Assembly (NCBI GenBank): GCA_030151925.1
Contig: JASLCY010000014.1
Coordinates: 1-8,027, forward strand
DNA length: 8,027 nt
Source: Oligoflexus sp.
GTDB lineage: Bacteria > Bdellovibrionota_B > Oligoflexia > Oligoflexales > Oligoflexaceae
Reading direction: 5' to 3'
Under the pieces are notes generated by a model that did not search any database, was not told the origin of the DNA, and worked only from the letters and a program-made list of their open reading frames with translations. Shown here piece by piece: positions 1 through 6,406 of the stretch. The position numbers were made by a program, and so were the translations under genes. Numbering within the stretch: the first letter of the stretch is position 1; every line of letters begins with the position of its first letter.

Positions 1-1088
1 TGAAGAACATCACCGATTACGGTGCCTTCATTGATCTCGGCGGCATCGATGGCCTCCTCCATATCACAGATATGTCGTGGGGACGCATCAACCATCCTTC
101 GCAAATGTTCGAAGTTGGTCAAGAAATCGAAGTTAAGGTCCTCAGCTACGACGAAAGCCGTCAGCGCGTGTCCCTCGGCTTCAAACAACTTCAAAATGAC
201 CCATGGCTCACCGTTGGCGACCGCTACCAAGTCGGCGCTCGCGTGAAGGGCACTGTGGTCAGCCTCACCGATTACGGTGCGTTCGTTGAAATGGAGCAAG
301 GCGTCGAAGGCCTCATCCACATCAGCGAAATGTCCTGGTCGAAACGCATCAAGCATCCCTCGAAAGTCGTTCAAGTGGGTGACGAAGTTGAAGTGGTCAT
401 CCTCGCGATCGACACTGAAAACCGTCGTATCAGCCTCGGCATGAAACAAATCGAACCGAATCCATGGGATATCGTTCGCGAGAAGTACCAAGAAGGCGAT
501 GTTATCCAGGGCAAAATCCGTAACATCACTGATTTCGGTATCTTCGTCGGCATCGAAGACGGCATCGACGGCTTGATCCACATCTCGGACATCTCGTGGA
601 CCGACCGCATCAACCACCCTGGCGACATCTTCAAAAAAGGCGACGAGATCGAAGCCAAGATCCTCCAGATCGATGCGGAAAACGAGCGCTTCTCTCTCGG
701 CATCAAGCAATTGACCGAAGATCCTTGGCTCAAAGCCGCCCGTGACCTCGTCCCAGGCACCAAAGGCAAAGGCAAAGTGACCAAAATCGTTGATTTCGGC
801 GCATTTGTCGAGCTCGCTCCTGGCATCGAAGGCATGATCCACATCAGCGAACTCTCCGACGAGCAAGTCGCTCGCGTTGAAGACGTTGTGAAGGAAGGCG
901 ATGAAGTCGAATTCATCATCCTCGCCAGCGACAGCGAAGAACGCAAGTTCTCCCTCTCGCGCAAGGCTCTCTTGAAACAACTCCAAGGCGCCGAACTCAG
1001 CCAGTACATCAGCCAAGTCGCTGAACCTAAGACTGGCCTTGCCGATGCGTTCGCGAAAGCGAAAGCAAAAGAGCAAGAAAAAGCTTAA
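1..1088 (+). CDS. rpsA: 30S ribosomal protein S1, 5'-truncated by the window edge
   Basis: S1 binds mRNA on the small ribosomal subunit and helps load structured or weak-SD messages. The reading frame is already open at base 3 and gives 361 visible residues ending at TAA 1086-1088. Four consecutive S1 (OB-fold) domains can be read, at about nt 3-191, 231-449, 492-713 and 753-971. Each has the pattern G-x-V/I-x-x-(I/L)-T/V-D-F/Y-G-x-F-V, then GL/MIHIS-E/D-(M/I/L)-S, then a V-GDE-hydrophobic stretch and a R-x-S/F-SLG/SRK end. By comparison with the six-domain E. coli protein (557 aa), these are domains 3 to 6, so roughly the first 200 residues lie upstream of the window. A short Ala/Lys-rich tail follows the last domain. 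Codon choice is strongly biased (AAA/AAG Lys, CTC Leu, ATC Ile), as expected for a highly expressed gene. An intrinsic terminator follows within 45 nt. Confidence 0.97.
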   Translation, partial: KNITDYGAFIDLGGIDGLLHITDMSWGRINHPSQMFEVGQEIEVKVLSYDESRQRVSLGFKQLQNDPWLTVGDRYQVGARVKGTVVSLTDYGAFVEMEQGVEGLIHISEMSWSKRIKHPSKVVQVGDEVEVVILAIDTENRRISLGMKQIEPNPWDIVREKYQEGDVIQGKIRNITDFGIFVGIEDGIDGLIHISDISWTDRINHPGDIFKKGDEIEAKILQIDAENERFSLGIKQLTEDPWLKAARDLVPGTKGKGKVTKIVDFGAFVELAPGIEGMIHISELSDEQVARVEDVVKEGDEVEFIILASDSEERKFSLSRKALLKQLQGAELSQYISQVAEPKTGLADAFAKAKAKEQEKA

Positions 1089-1102
1089 TGTTGCATGAGG
1101 CC

Positions 1103-1122
1103 GTCTCGTTTTCGGACGAGAC
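1103..1122 (+). other. Small hairpin between rpsA and its terminator
   Basis: GTCTCGT (1103-1109) pairs with ACGAGAC (1116-1122). A further T-G wobble would leave a TTCG loop at 1111-1114. There is no T-tract after it, so it is not a terminator alone. It could stabilise the rpsA mRNA 3' end. The segment CGGAC (1113-1117) could instead pair with GTCCG (1135-1139) in the left arm of the next hairpin, which would be mutually exclusive with the terminator. Confidence 0.5.
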
Positions 1123-1131
1123 ACTCAATCG

Positions 1132-1168
1132 AAGGTCCGGCTATAGTTGAGCCGGACCTTTTTCTTTT
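1132..1168 (+). terminator. Rho-independent terminator after rpsA
   Basis: An 11-bp perfect stem is formed by AAGGTCCGGCT (1132-1142) and AGCCGGACCTT (1150-1160), with a 7-nt loop. It runs straight into a T-rich tract that ends at 1168 (T-run interrupted by one C). This is a classical intrinsic terminator placed 44 nt after the rpsA stop. The tract ends one base before the Shine-Dalgarno of the next gene, so read-through or a promoter inside the terminator region would be needed to express that gene. Confidence 0.9.
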
Positions 1169-1181
1169 CGGGGACGTTATG

Positions 1182-1538
1182 ATGGGCGTGATCAGAAGAA
1201 TAATAACGGGTGTCATTGTACTCTTCATATTGCTGTATGGGGGCTATTTTTCCATTCGCAATATGGACACGATTGGAGTAAGTCTTCCGTTCTTCGGCGA
1301 TTACAGATTGCCGTCGTTCGTCGCTTTCTGGGCCGCATTCGTCAGCGGCGCTATTTTCTCGGGCCTTTATTTCGGCCTCGAAATAGCCAGCAAGACCATG
1401 CAAGTGCGTAGGCTCCGCAAGGAGGTCCACGGCTCGAAGGTCCGCCCCCACAAACGCGCACGACGCTTCCTGCGCGAAGAGGAGCCGGAGACCAAGCCCG
1501 AGCCTTCCATCTACAGCCAAGACAATAAAGAGTTCTGA
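1182..1538 (+). CDS. LapA/DUF1049-family inner-membrane protein
   Basis: This is a small protein of 118 residues with two hydrophobic segments, at about residues 5-22 and 43-63. They are separated by a short loop containing the I-R-N-M-D-T-I-x-V-S-L-P-F pattern, which is typical of the LapA (DUF1049, YciS) domain. A basic, then acidic, cytoplasmic tail follows (RRLRKEV, then EEEPETKPEP). In E. coli LapA works with LapB to tune lipopolysaccharide synthesis through FtsH and LpxC; no lapB is visible here, so that role is an inference. Start choice: GGGGA at 1170-1174 is 7 nt from ATG 1182 and 4 nt from ATG 1179, so 1182 is preferred and 1179 is possible. An in-frame ATG at 1095 would put the terminator inside the coding region and is unlikely. 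In several gammaproteobacteria lapA follows rpsA and ihfB, which supports the call. Confidence 0.75.
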   Translation: MGVIRRIITGVIVLFILLYGGYFSIRNMDTIGVSLPFFGDYRLPSFVAFWAAFVSGAIFSGLYFGLEIASKTMQVRRLRKEVHGSKVRPHKRARRFLREEEPETKPEPSIYSQDNKEF

Positions 1539-1557
1539 GGCTGTCCTGCAGACCCAC

Positions 1558-1564
1558 AAGGGAG
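1558..1564 (+). promoter_or_regulatory. Shine-Dalgarno fixing the TTG start of rsmB
   Basis: AAGGGAG lies 6 nt upstream of TTG 1571. It is the only strong ribosome binding site near the gene's 5' end. It also places the translation start right before the NusB-like domain, so TTG is chosen as the start codon. Confidence 0.75.
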
Positions 1565-1570
1565 TTTTCT

Positions 1571-2947
1571 TTGAACGGATCATCGCTGTCTCTAGCCCGT
1601 GAAGTAGCCTTCGACGCTTACGTGGCGGTCATGGACCACCAACGCAAACCGGAGGCGATCCTGGCCGAACTCTATGCCCAGCACGGCTCGAAGATCACGC
1701 GCCTCGATCGCGCCTTCATCAAGGAACTCCTGTACGGCAGCCTCCGCTGGTACTCGAAGATCTACTGGATCCTGCAAAACACCTCCAAACGCAACCTCGA
1801 CGATTCCACGCCGGAGATCCGCGCGGCGCTCGTCGTCGGCACCTACCAGATCTACTACATGGATCGCGTGCCCGATCGCGCGGCGGTGAACGAGAGCGTG
1901 GAGTACGTTCGCAAGAAAGGCCAGGCCAAGGCCTGCTCCTTCGTGAACGGCATCCTGAGGCAGATCGGTCGCCGGGCGGAATACTTCGCGAAACCCGATA
2001 AAAAAACCAAGCCGAAGGAATACCTCGCGCTGCAGTTCGCGCATCCCCAGTGGCTCGTGGAGCGCTGGCTCAAGCGCTTCCGCTTCGATCGCATGGAGAC
2101 TATGCTGGCGGCCAACAATCAGCCGCCGCCCTTCACGATCCGCATCAACAGCCTGAAATCCGCGCTCGCCGACGCGAGCGACCTCCAGGAGGTCCTCCTG
2201 CGCGACGACAAGGTCACGAGCGAGCGCCGTCCGCTGCGTTCGGCTCTCCGCCTGACCAAGTCCCCGTCCCTCTCGGAATCCAAACTCTTCCAGGACGGCG
2301 TCTTCACGGTTCAGGACGAAGCCTCGCAGCTGATCGGTTACCTGGTGAATCCGGAGCCCGAGCAGACGATCGCCGACGTGTGCGCCGGCCCTGGCGGCAA
2401 ACTCTCGCATGTCTACGAGCTCGGTCAGGAAAAAATCACGCTTTACGCGGTTGAGAAGGATCAGGACCAGTACGAGAAAGCGCAGCAGACGCTGAACCGT
2501 TTGGGTCATCAAAAACTCACCTGGGTGCATGAAGACTTTTTGACCTGGTCTGCTCAGGAAAAACTCGACAAGATCCTGCTCGATGCGCCGTGCAGCGGCC
2601 TCGGCGTCCTCCGCCGCCACCCCGAAGGCAAATGGTCGAAGAACGTGAAACTCGTCGAGGCCATGGCCGAGCAGCAATGGACGATGATCAAACACGCGCT
2701 GGATCAGCTGAAACCAGGCGGGGAGCTGATTTACTCGGTGTGCTCCTTCGAATCCGAGGAGACCGAGGACCACCTGAAGCGCATCAAAGAAGAAATGAGC
2801 GACAGAGTCGAAATCATTTCGCCAGTGAATCGTCTTCCGGACTATTATAAGAAATACGTGACCCAGGATCAGCTCTTCGCGGTCTATGCGGGAAATCAAG
2901 ACGATATGGATGGTTTTGGCGCCTTCATCGTGCGCCTCAAACCGTAG
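1571..2947 (+). CDS. rsmB: 16S rRNA (cytosine-967-C5)-methyltransferase RsmB
   Basis: This cytoplasmic enzyme transfers a methyl group from S-adenosylmethionine to C5 of cytosine 967 of 16S rRNA. The 458 residues are slightly more than the roughly 430 of E. coli. Order of domains: an N-terminal NusB-like helical RNA-binding region (about residues 5-140, with RAFIKELLYGSLRW and A-V-N-E-S-V-E-Y), a linking domain (about 155-250), then the Rossmann methyltransferase core. The SAM motif is D269-VCAGPGGK-277, where most family members have CAAPGGK. Motif IV is D338-APCSGLGV with Cys341, and motif VI is YSVCS with Cys391. By family knowledge the motif VI Cys attacks the base and the motif IV Cys helps release it; both are present, so the enzyme should be active. 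The gene begins 32 nt after the lapA-like gene and ends 20 nt before the next gene, which suggests co-transcription. Confidence 0.93.
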   Translation: MNGSSLSLAREVAFDAYVAVMDHQRKPEAILAELYAQHGSKITRLDRAFIKELLYGSLRWYSKIYWILQNTSKRNLDDSTPEIRAALVVGTYQIYYMDRVPDRAAVNESVEYVRKKGQAKACSFVNGILRQIGRRAEYFAKPDKKTKPKEYLALQFAHPQWLVERWLKRFRFDRMETMLAANNQPPPFTIRINSLKSALADASDLQEVLLRDDKVTSERRPLRSALRLTKSPSLSESKLFQDGVFTVQDEASQLIGYLVNPEPEQTIADVCAGPGGKLSHVYELGQEKITLYAVEKDQDQYEKAQQTLNRLGHQKLTWVHEDFLTWSAQEKLDKILLDAPCSGLGVLRRHPEGKWSKNVKLVEAMAEQQWTMIKHALDQLKPGGELIYSVCSFESEETEDHLKRIKEEMSDRVEIISPVNRLPDYYKKYVTQDQLFAVYAGNQDDMDGFGAFIVRLKP

Positions 2948-2967
2948 ATTGAAGGGTTTCGAAAGCC

Positions 2968-3915
2968 ATGCTGAAGACTTTTCTCCTCTCGCTCGCCTTC
3001 GCTGGCTTTTTCGCCCCCACGGCTGCCGCATTCGCAGCGGCCGCGCCGACGCCTACGAATATTCCTGCGCCACAAATTCCAATACCCAACCCTGGATTTA
3101 ATTTTAAGAGTACTGCAAACTTTGACGATTTACGTCATAATATACTGGAACTCATCGGCACTAGCCGTAAACGCGTGTGGCTCTTCACCGACTATTTGAC
3201 AGATGGTGAGATTGCGAGTGCACTCTTTTTAGCGAAGTATCGTAACCTCGATGTGAAAGTCTATCTGGGTCGCGACCTCCTGAGTGCCCCTCAGTCCCGC
3301 TTTCCGTACTTAAGAGGTCAATCGGTTCCCGTTTATTTACGGCCTCGAAATGGCTATACCGTTTCGACTTTGCTTATGGTGGATCAGCATCTCTACGGAT
3401 TCAATCGGGACCTCAACGGTTTCAACCGAGTCGGTGGAGCGGATATACTGCAGGCCTCCCCTGCGGACGTGAAAGCGTTCGTCGGCTGGCTTAGAGACAT
3501 TATGGAAAATCCCGAGATCGCCTATCCCAAGCCTCGAAAGGGTGGCTACACCCCGAAAGAGCCCTTCCAAGGCGATTCCGAAGGATCGTACAATTACGAC
3601 AGAAAAGGTGGCGGCTGGCGCAAACCACCTCCGGACGCGATTCGGGAGCTCCCGAGAGTGCCGCGGTGGAAATTGATCGAAGAGATGCGGAAGAAGGGAG
3701 TTCCTCCGCAGCCCCGGGAATCGCCGGATTCGGCTGTTCCGCCAGCCCCGACCGAAGCACCGAAGCCGACTGAGTTAGCACCGGTCGACGGCGCGTTGCC
3801 AAGGCCTCAGCCCGCACCGGATTCAACCCCCTCGCCTGGAGCGAAGAGCTGGACGAATCCGCCTGAGTCGCAGCAACCCGCGCCCGCGCCCACTGCTCCC
3901 GCAGAAGGCCAATAA
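2968..3915 (+). CDS. Secreted degenerate phospholipase D-like protein with proline-rich tail
   Basis: The protein has 315 residues and begins with a Sec-type signal peptide (K3 then a hydrophobic core, with a probable cleavage near A-x-A around residues 18-25). Residues 45-175 read like one PLD-like domain: a V-W-L-F-T-D-Y-L-T-D strand and turn, an A-L-x-x-A-K helix followed by L-D-V-K-V-Y-L-G-R-D, then a strand ending in D139. Aligning D139 with the Asp of HxKxxxxD puts Val132 where the catalytic His should be and Thr134 where the Lys should be. A GFN-R-D-L-N segment follows, like the usual G-S-x-N. Catalysis by the normal PLD mechanism is therefore unlikely, and a binding or structural role is more plausible. 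About residues 205-315 form a low-complexity tail rich in Pro, with a short charged helix near WKLIEEMRKK. The gene sits 20 nt after rsmB. GAAGGG at 2951-2956 is a distant SD. The domain part (about 3040-3430) is more AT-rich than its neighbours. The family call is moderate; the exact function is unknown. Confidence 0.6.
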   Translation: MLKTFLLSLAFAGFFAPTAAAFAAAAPTPTNIPAPQIPIPNPGFNFKSTANFDDLRHNILELIGTSRKRVWLFTDYLTDGEIASALFLAKYRNLDVKVYLGRDLLSAPQSRFPYLRGQSVPVYLRPRNGYTVSTLLMVDQHLYGFNRDLNGFNRVGGADILQASPADVKAFVGWLRDIMENPEIAYPKPRKGGYTPKEPFQGDSEGSYNYDRKGGGWRKPPPDAIRELPRVPRWKLIEEMRKKGVPPQPRESPDSAVPPAPTEAPKPTELAPVDGALPRPQPAPDSTPSPGAKSWTNPPESQQPAPAPTAPAEGQ

Positions 3916-3927
3916 CTAGCCCCTAAT

Positions 3928-3953
3928 ATCGAGCGTCGTCTGCGATGCTCGAT
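3928..3953 (+). other. Strong hairpin between two envelope genes
   Basis: ATCGAGCGTCG (3928-3938) pairs with CGATGCTCGAT (3943-3953). This makes an 11-bp stem with one G-T wobble and a TCTG loop. Weaker pairs can extend it outward into TAA/TTG. It lies 13 nt after the stop of the PLD-like gene. The downstream bases are T-rich but broken (GTTGTTGCTT), so it could be a partial terminator, an attenuator or an mRNA-stabilising processing element. It lies 16 nt before the SD of the next gene. Confidence 0.6.
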
Positions 3954-3980
3954 GTTGTTGCTTATGTTTGGAGGACAAGG

Positions 3981-4574
3981 ATGTTGGCGCGACGCAGGTA
4001 CGTACTTCAATGGCTTTGCTTTTTGGTTTTAGCCGGCTGCAGCAAGATGTGTGGTTCGAGTCGCGATGCGATGACGCCTGAGCAGGTGGTCCAGCGTTAT
4101 CTCGATATCTCCCTCAACATGACGAAGGTCGAGCAGAAGAAAGACCTCATGAAACTCACGACCGGCAACCTGAAGAACGCTTTGGTTCAGGCTCCGGACG
4201 ACATCATCACGCAAGCTTTCATCAAGCAGAACTACAAGCTCGAGCGCTACTCGGTCGTCGAACGCCGCGATCGCACGCCGCGCGAGACCGAGATCACGTT
4301 CCTCCTCACTTACAGGAACCTCGGCCCCGATAAGAGCGCGAATCCCGAGACCGCTCCCAAGACGACCACCGAGAACACCCTCTCGGTCGTGAAAGAGGAC
4401 GGCGCTTGGTACATCCGCGACGTCATCGGCAAGAAGACGTCGATCGACTTCCTGCTCGACGAGGAAGTGAAGGCGGCCCCCGGCCCCGGCATCGACGAGC
4501 CGGTCCCTGCGGACGAAGCTCCGCCGCCGGATGACGAAGCGGCTCCCGCTCCCGCGCCCACACCCGGTAAATAA
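3981..4574 (+). CDS. Putative lipoprotein, NTF2/DUF4878-like
   Basis: The protein has 197 residues. A short basic N-terminus (RRR) and hydrophobic core end in the lipobox L-A-G-C, so Cys20 should be acylated; Ser at +2 would favour outer-membrane sorting under the E. coli rule. The mature part starts with an M-T-P-E-Q-V-V-Q-R-Y-L helix and has a K-L-T-T-G-N segment. It then shows alternating strands ending in S-V-V-K-E-D-G-A-W143-Y-I-R-D-V. This helix followed by a curved sheet with a terminal W-x-I/V-x-D strand is the look of small NTF2-like lipoproteins (DUF4878 type). The match is by pattern only. The last 35 or so residues are Pro/Ala/Glu/Asp-rich and probably disordered. Start choice: GGAGG at 3970-3974 is 6 nt from ATG 3981, whereas the in-frame ATG 3945 lies inside the hairpin. 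The next gene begins 17 nt downstream. The ligand or partner is unknown. Confidence 0.7.
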   Translation: MLARRRYVLQWLCFLVLAGCSKMCGSSRDAMTPEQVVQRYLDISLNMTKVEQKKDLMKLTTGNLKNALVQAPDDIITQAFIKQNYKLERYSVVERRDRTPRETEITFLLTYRNLGPDKSANPETAPKTTTENTLSVVKEDGAWYIRDVIGKKTSIDFLLDEEVKAAPGPGIDEPVPADEAPPPDDEAAPAPAPTPGK

Positions 4575-4591
4575 AGAGAGGAGCTTTCAGC

Positions 4592-6406
4592 ATGAAACGA
4601 CCCCTGGCACTCGGGATAGGCCTCATCCTGATCCTCCTCCTCGGCTGGAAGCTCTTCAAATCACCGCGAGGCCCGGTGCCCTCCGAGGGCGACGGCGTGA
4701 GCGCGAACCCCGCGGGTTCCCCGGCGAACGCCGCCACGAATCTGAGATACGACGCGCGCATTACGGTTCGTCAGCATATCGAAGGCCAGCCCGAAGCGAC
4801 GATAGTCTTCCTCAAGGGCGTCCTGAACCAGACGCGGGTTTCGGCCACGGAATACCGCGACGCCTGGGATACGATCGATACCTTCGTCGTCCTCGGCGAG
4901 AAGCAGCCGCAGGAGCAGCTCGACAAGCTCTACGGCCAGACGATCGAAAGCAGCTTCGATGCGAAAGAGCAGGCCTACGCGCATCATTTCTCCCCTGATT
5001 TCCCGAAAGAGTTCCTGCCGCTGCACGCGAGCCTCTTCCATCGCCTGCTCCTGCCCATGAGCCTCGGCGATTTCAAGCCCGGCATGGCCGTCACCCGCAA
5101 GGAACACGACGAAGTCGGCGAATACGAGGCTCAGTATAGGGCCGACGGCGCTAAGGTGGTGAAGAAGTGGATCCGTTATCTCAAGGACGGCATCAAGGTC
5201 GACAACTTCGATAACGCCTTCGCTTATACGATAGGCGGCGACGGCGACCTCCAGGACGTGAACGGACGCCTCGTCCTCCACTACAGGCAGAGCCCGCCGA
5301 CGCGATTCACGATCGAAGTGAGCCTGCACCTCCTGGGACAGGCCGCGAAAGCGGTCGCCACGGTCGACAAAAGCAAGGCGCTCACCTACACCGACAAGGA
5401 TATTGCGAAAAGCGGCCAAAGCGGTTCCGACCGCCGTCCGATCATGAGTTTCGACGAGGCGATGAAGCAGATCGATCACGTCACCGAAAATTCGGACAGC
5501 GCCGAAGTCTATAAGCTCTTCTCTTCGATCAAGGCCGGCCTCGACGAGAACCCGGCGCGAGCCCAGGAGGTCATCGAGAAACTCAAGGGTTTGACGGCTC
5601 GCGATAAAGGCACGAAACGGCAGATCGAAGCTCTGTTCGGCGCCCTATCCCAAGCGCAGGATCCGGCGACGTCCACGAGCCTCGCCGACCTGGTCGAGAG
5701 CTGCCCCGACAGCTACTGCAAGATCCAGGCGATCGCCGCGGTGAACACGCATCCGCATCCGACGGCCGAATCGATGCAGAAGATGCTCGAGGTCGCGGAG
5801 ACCTCGAAGGATGACGAGATCGCTTCTACGGCCTTTCTCGCGGCGGGCGCGGTCGGTTCGCGGCTCGAAGACGCTTCGACCCTCTCGCAGAAGCTCATCA
5901 ACGACGTGAAGGATCCGAGCAAGGCCGCGGTGAAATCTGCCGTGATCGCGGCTATGGGGAATCACGGAGCGAGCGACTATCTTCCGACGCTCGAATCTTC
6001 GCTCCAGGATAACGACGCTATCGTGAGGGCGGCCGCGGCCTACAGCATGAGGTTCGTCCAAGGCGCGAACGTCGATAGCGACCTGCTTAAGGTCGTGAGC
6101 AATGAGAAAGACTATACCGTCGTGCGGGACGCCCTGAAGGCCCTCGACTATCGCAGCCTCAACGCCGACCAATACGAGGCCCTCGCGAAACGTTCGGCGA
6201 CTTTCTCCGACGAAGAGACCCAGAGGATCGCGGCGCGCGTCCTCATCCAGGCCTACCGCGAGGACCAGCCCAAGCTCGACGCTTCGCTGAAGGCCCTGCG
6301 CGACAGCACGAGCAGCTCCGATATCAAGGAATATATCGATACGGAGATGAAGGCGATCGAAGCCGATAAAGCCGCCGCAAATGAGCAAGGAGCGCCCAAT
6401 CCATGA
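4592..6406 (+). CDS. Membrane-anchored protein with beta-rich N-half and HEAT-like helical C-half
   Basis: The protein has 604 residues. Residues 5-21 are strongly hydrophobic after K2-R3, giving a signal-anchor or uncleaved signal peptide, followed by a Pro/Ala/Gly linker to about residue 50. Residues 50-265 are strand-rich and contain the motifs L-R-Y-D-A-R-I-T-V, K-W-I-R-Y-L-K-D-G and R-F-T-I-E-V-S-L-H-L. From about residue 285 the protein is helical, with paired helices typical of HEAT or armadillo repeats. The clearest repeat is around residues 460-490 (LPTLESSLQDNDAIVRAAAA). A C371-PDSY-C376 pair could form a disulfide in the periplasm. A beta barrel followed by a helical horseshoe is also the layout of the vitellogenin/MTP lipid-transfer fold; that resemblance is an inference from layout. 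GAGAGGAG (4576-4583) is 8 nt from ATG. The stop overlaps the next gene's start (ATGA). I do not recognise a named family beyond HEAT-like. Confidence 0.75.
   Translation: MKRPLALGIGLILILLLGWKLFKSPRGPVPSEGDGVSANPAGSPANAATNLRYDARITVRQHIEGQPEATIVFLKGVLNQTRVSATEYRDAWDTIDTFVVLGEKQPQEQLDKLYGQTIESSFDAKEQAYAHHFSPDFPKEFLPLHASLFHRLLLPMSLGDFKPGMAVTRKEHDEVGEYEAQYRADGAKVVKKWIRYLKDGIKVDNFDNAFAYTIGGDGDLQDVNGRLVLHYRQSPPTRFTIEVSLHLLGQAAKAVATVDKSKALTYTDKDIAKSGQSGSDRRPIMSFDEAMKQIDHVTENSDSAEVYKLFSSIKAGLDENPARAQEVIEKLKGLTARDKGTKRQIEALFGALSQAQDPATSTSLADLVESCPDSYCKIQAIAAVNTHPHPTAESMQKMLEVAETSKDDEIASTAFLAAGAVGSRLEDASTLSQKLINDVKDPSKAAVKSAVIAAMGNHGASDYLPTLESSLQDNDAIVRAAAAYSMRFVQGANVDSDLLKVVSNEKDYTVVRDALKALDYRSLNADQYEALAKRSATFSDEETQRIAARVLIQAYREDQPKLDASLKALRDSTSSSDIKEYIDTEMKAIEADKAAANEQGAPNP

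Noticed and set aside
10..285. Near-identical DNA repeat (TCACCGATTACGGTGC at about 11 and 267)
   Set aside because: It is explained by the conserved T-D-Y-G-A motif in successive S1 domains of rpsA, not by a separate repeat element.
1095..1181. Upstream in-frame ATG (1095) for the lapA-like gene
   Set aside because: The added 29 residues would be coded by the two hairpins and the terminator, and would precede the membrane segment with a non-conserved sequence. The SD supports 1182.
1592..3031. 479-codon open frame on the minus strand across rsmB
   Set aside because: The plus strand encodes RsmB with all catalytic motifs. The antisense frame gives a composition typical of a GC-rich shadow frame and matches no domain I recognise.
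3123..3137. Inverted repeat TGACG-n5-CGTCA as an operator
   Set aside because: It is short, lies inside the PLD-like coding region and has no second copy seen near a gene start. Chance occurrence is likely.
3196..3224. TTGACA at 3196-3201 as a promoter -35 box
   Set aside because: At 17 nt spacing the -10 candidate is TGCACT, a poor match, and the site is inside a coding region.
4661..5479. 272-codon open frame on the minus strand across the HEAT-like gene
   Set aside because: Arg/Leu/Val-rich shadow of a GC-biased coding strand. The plus-strand gene has a good SD and is coupled to its neighbour.
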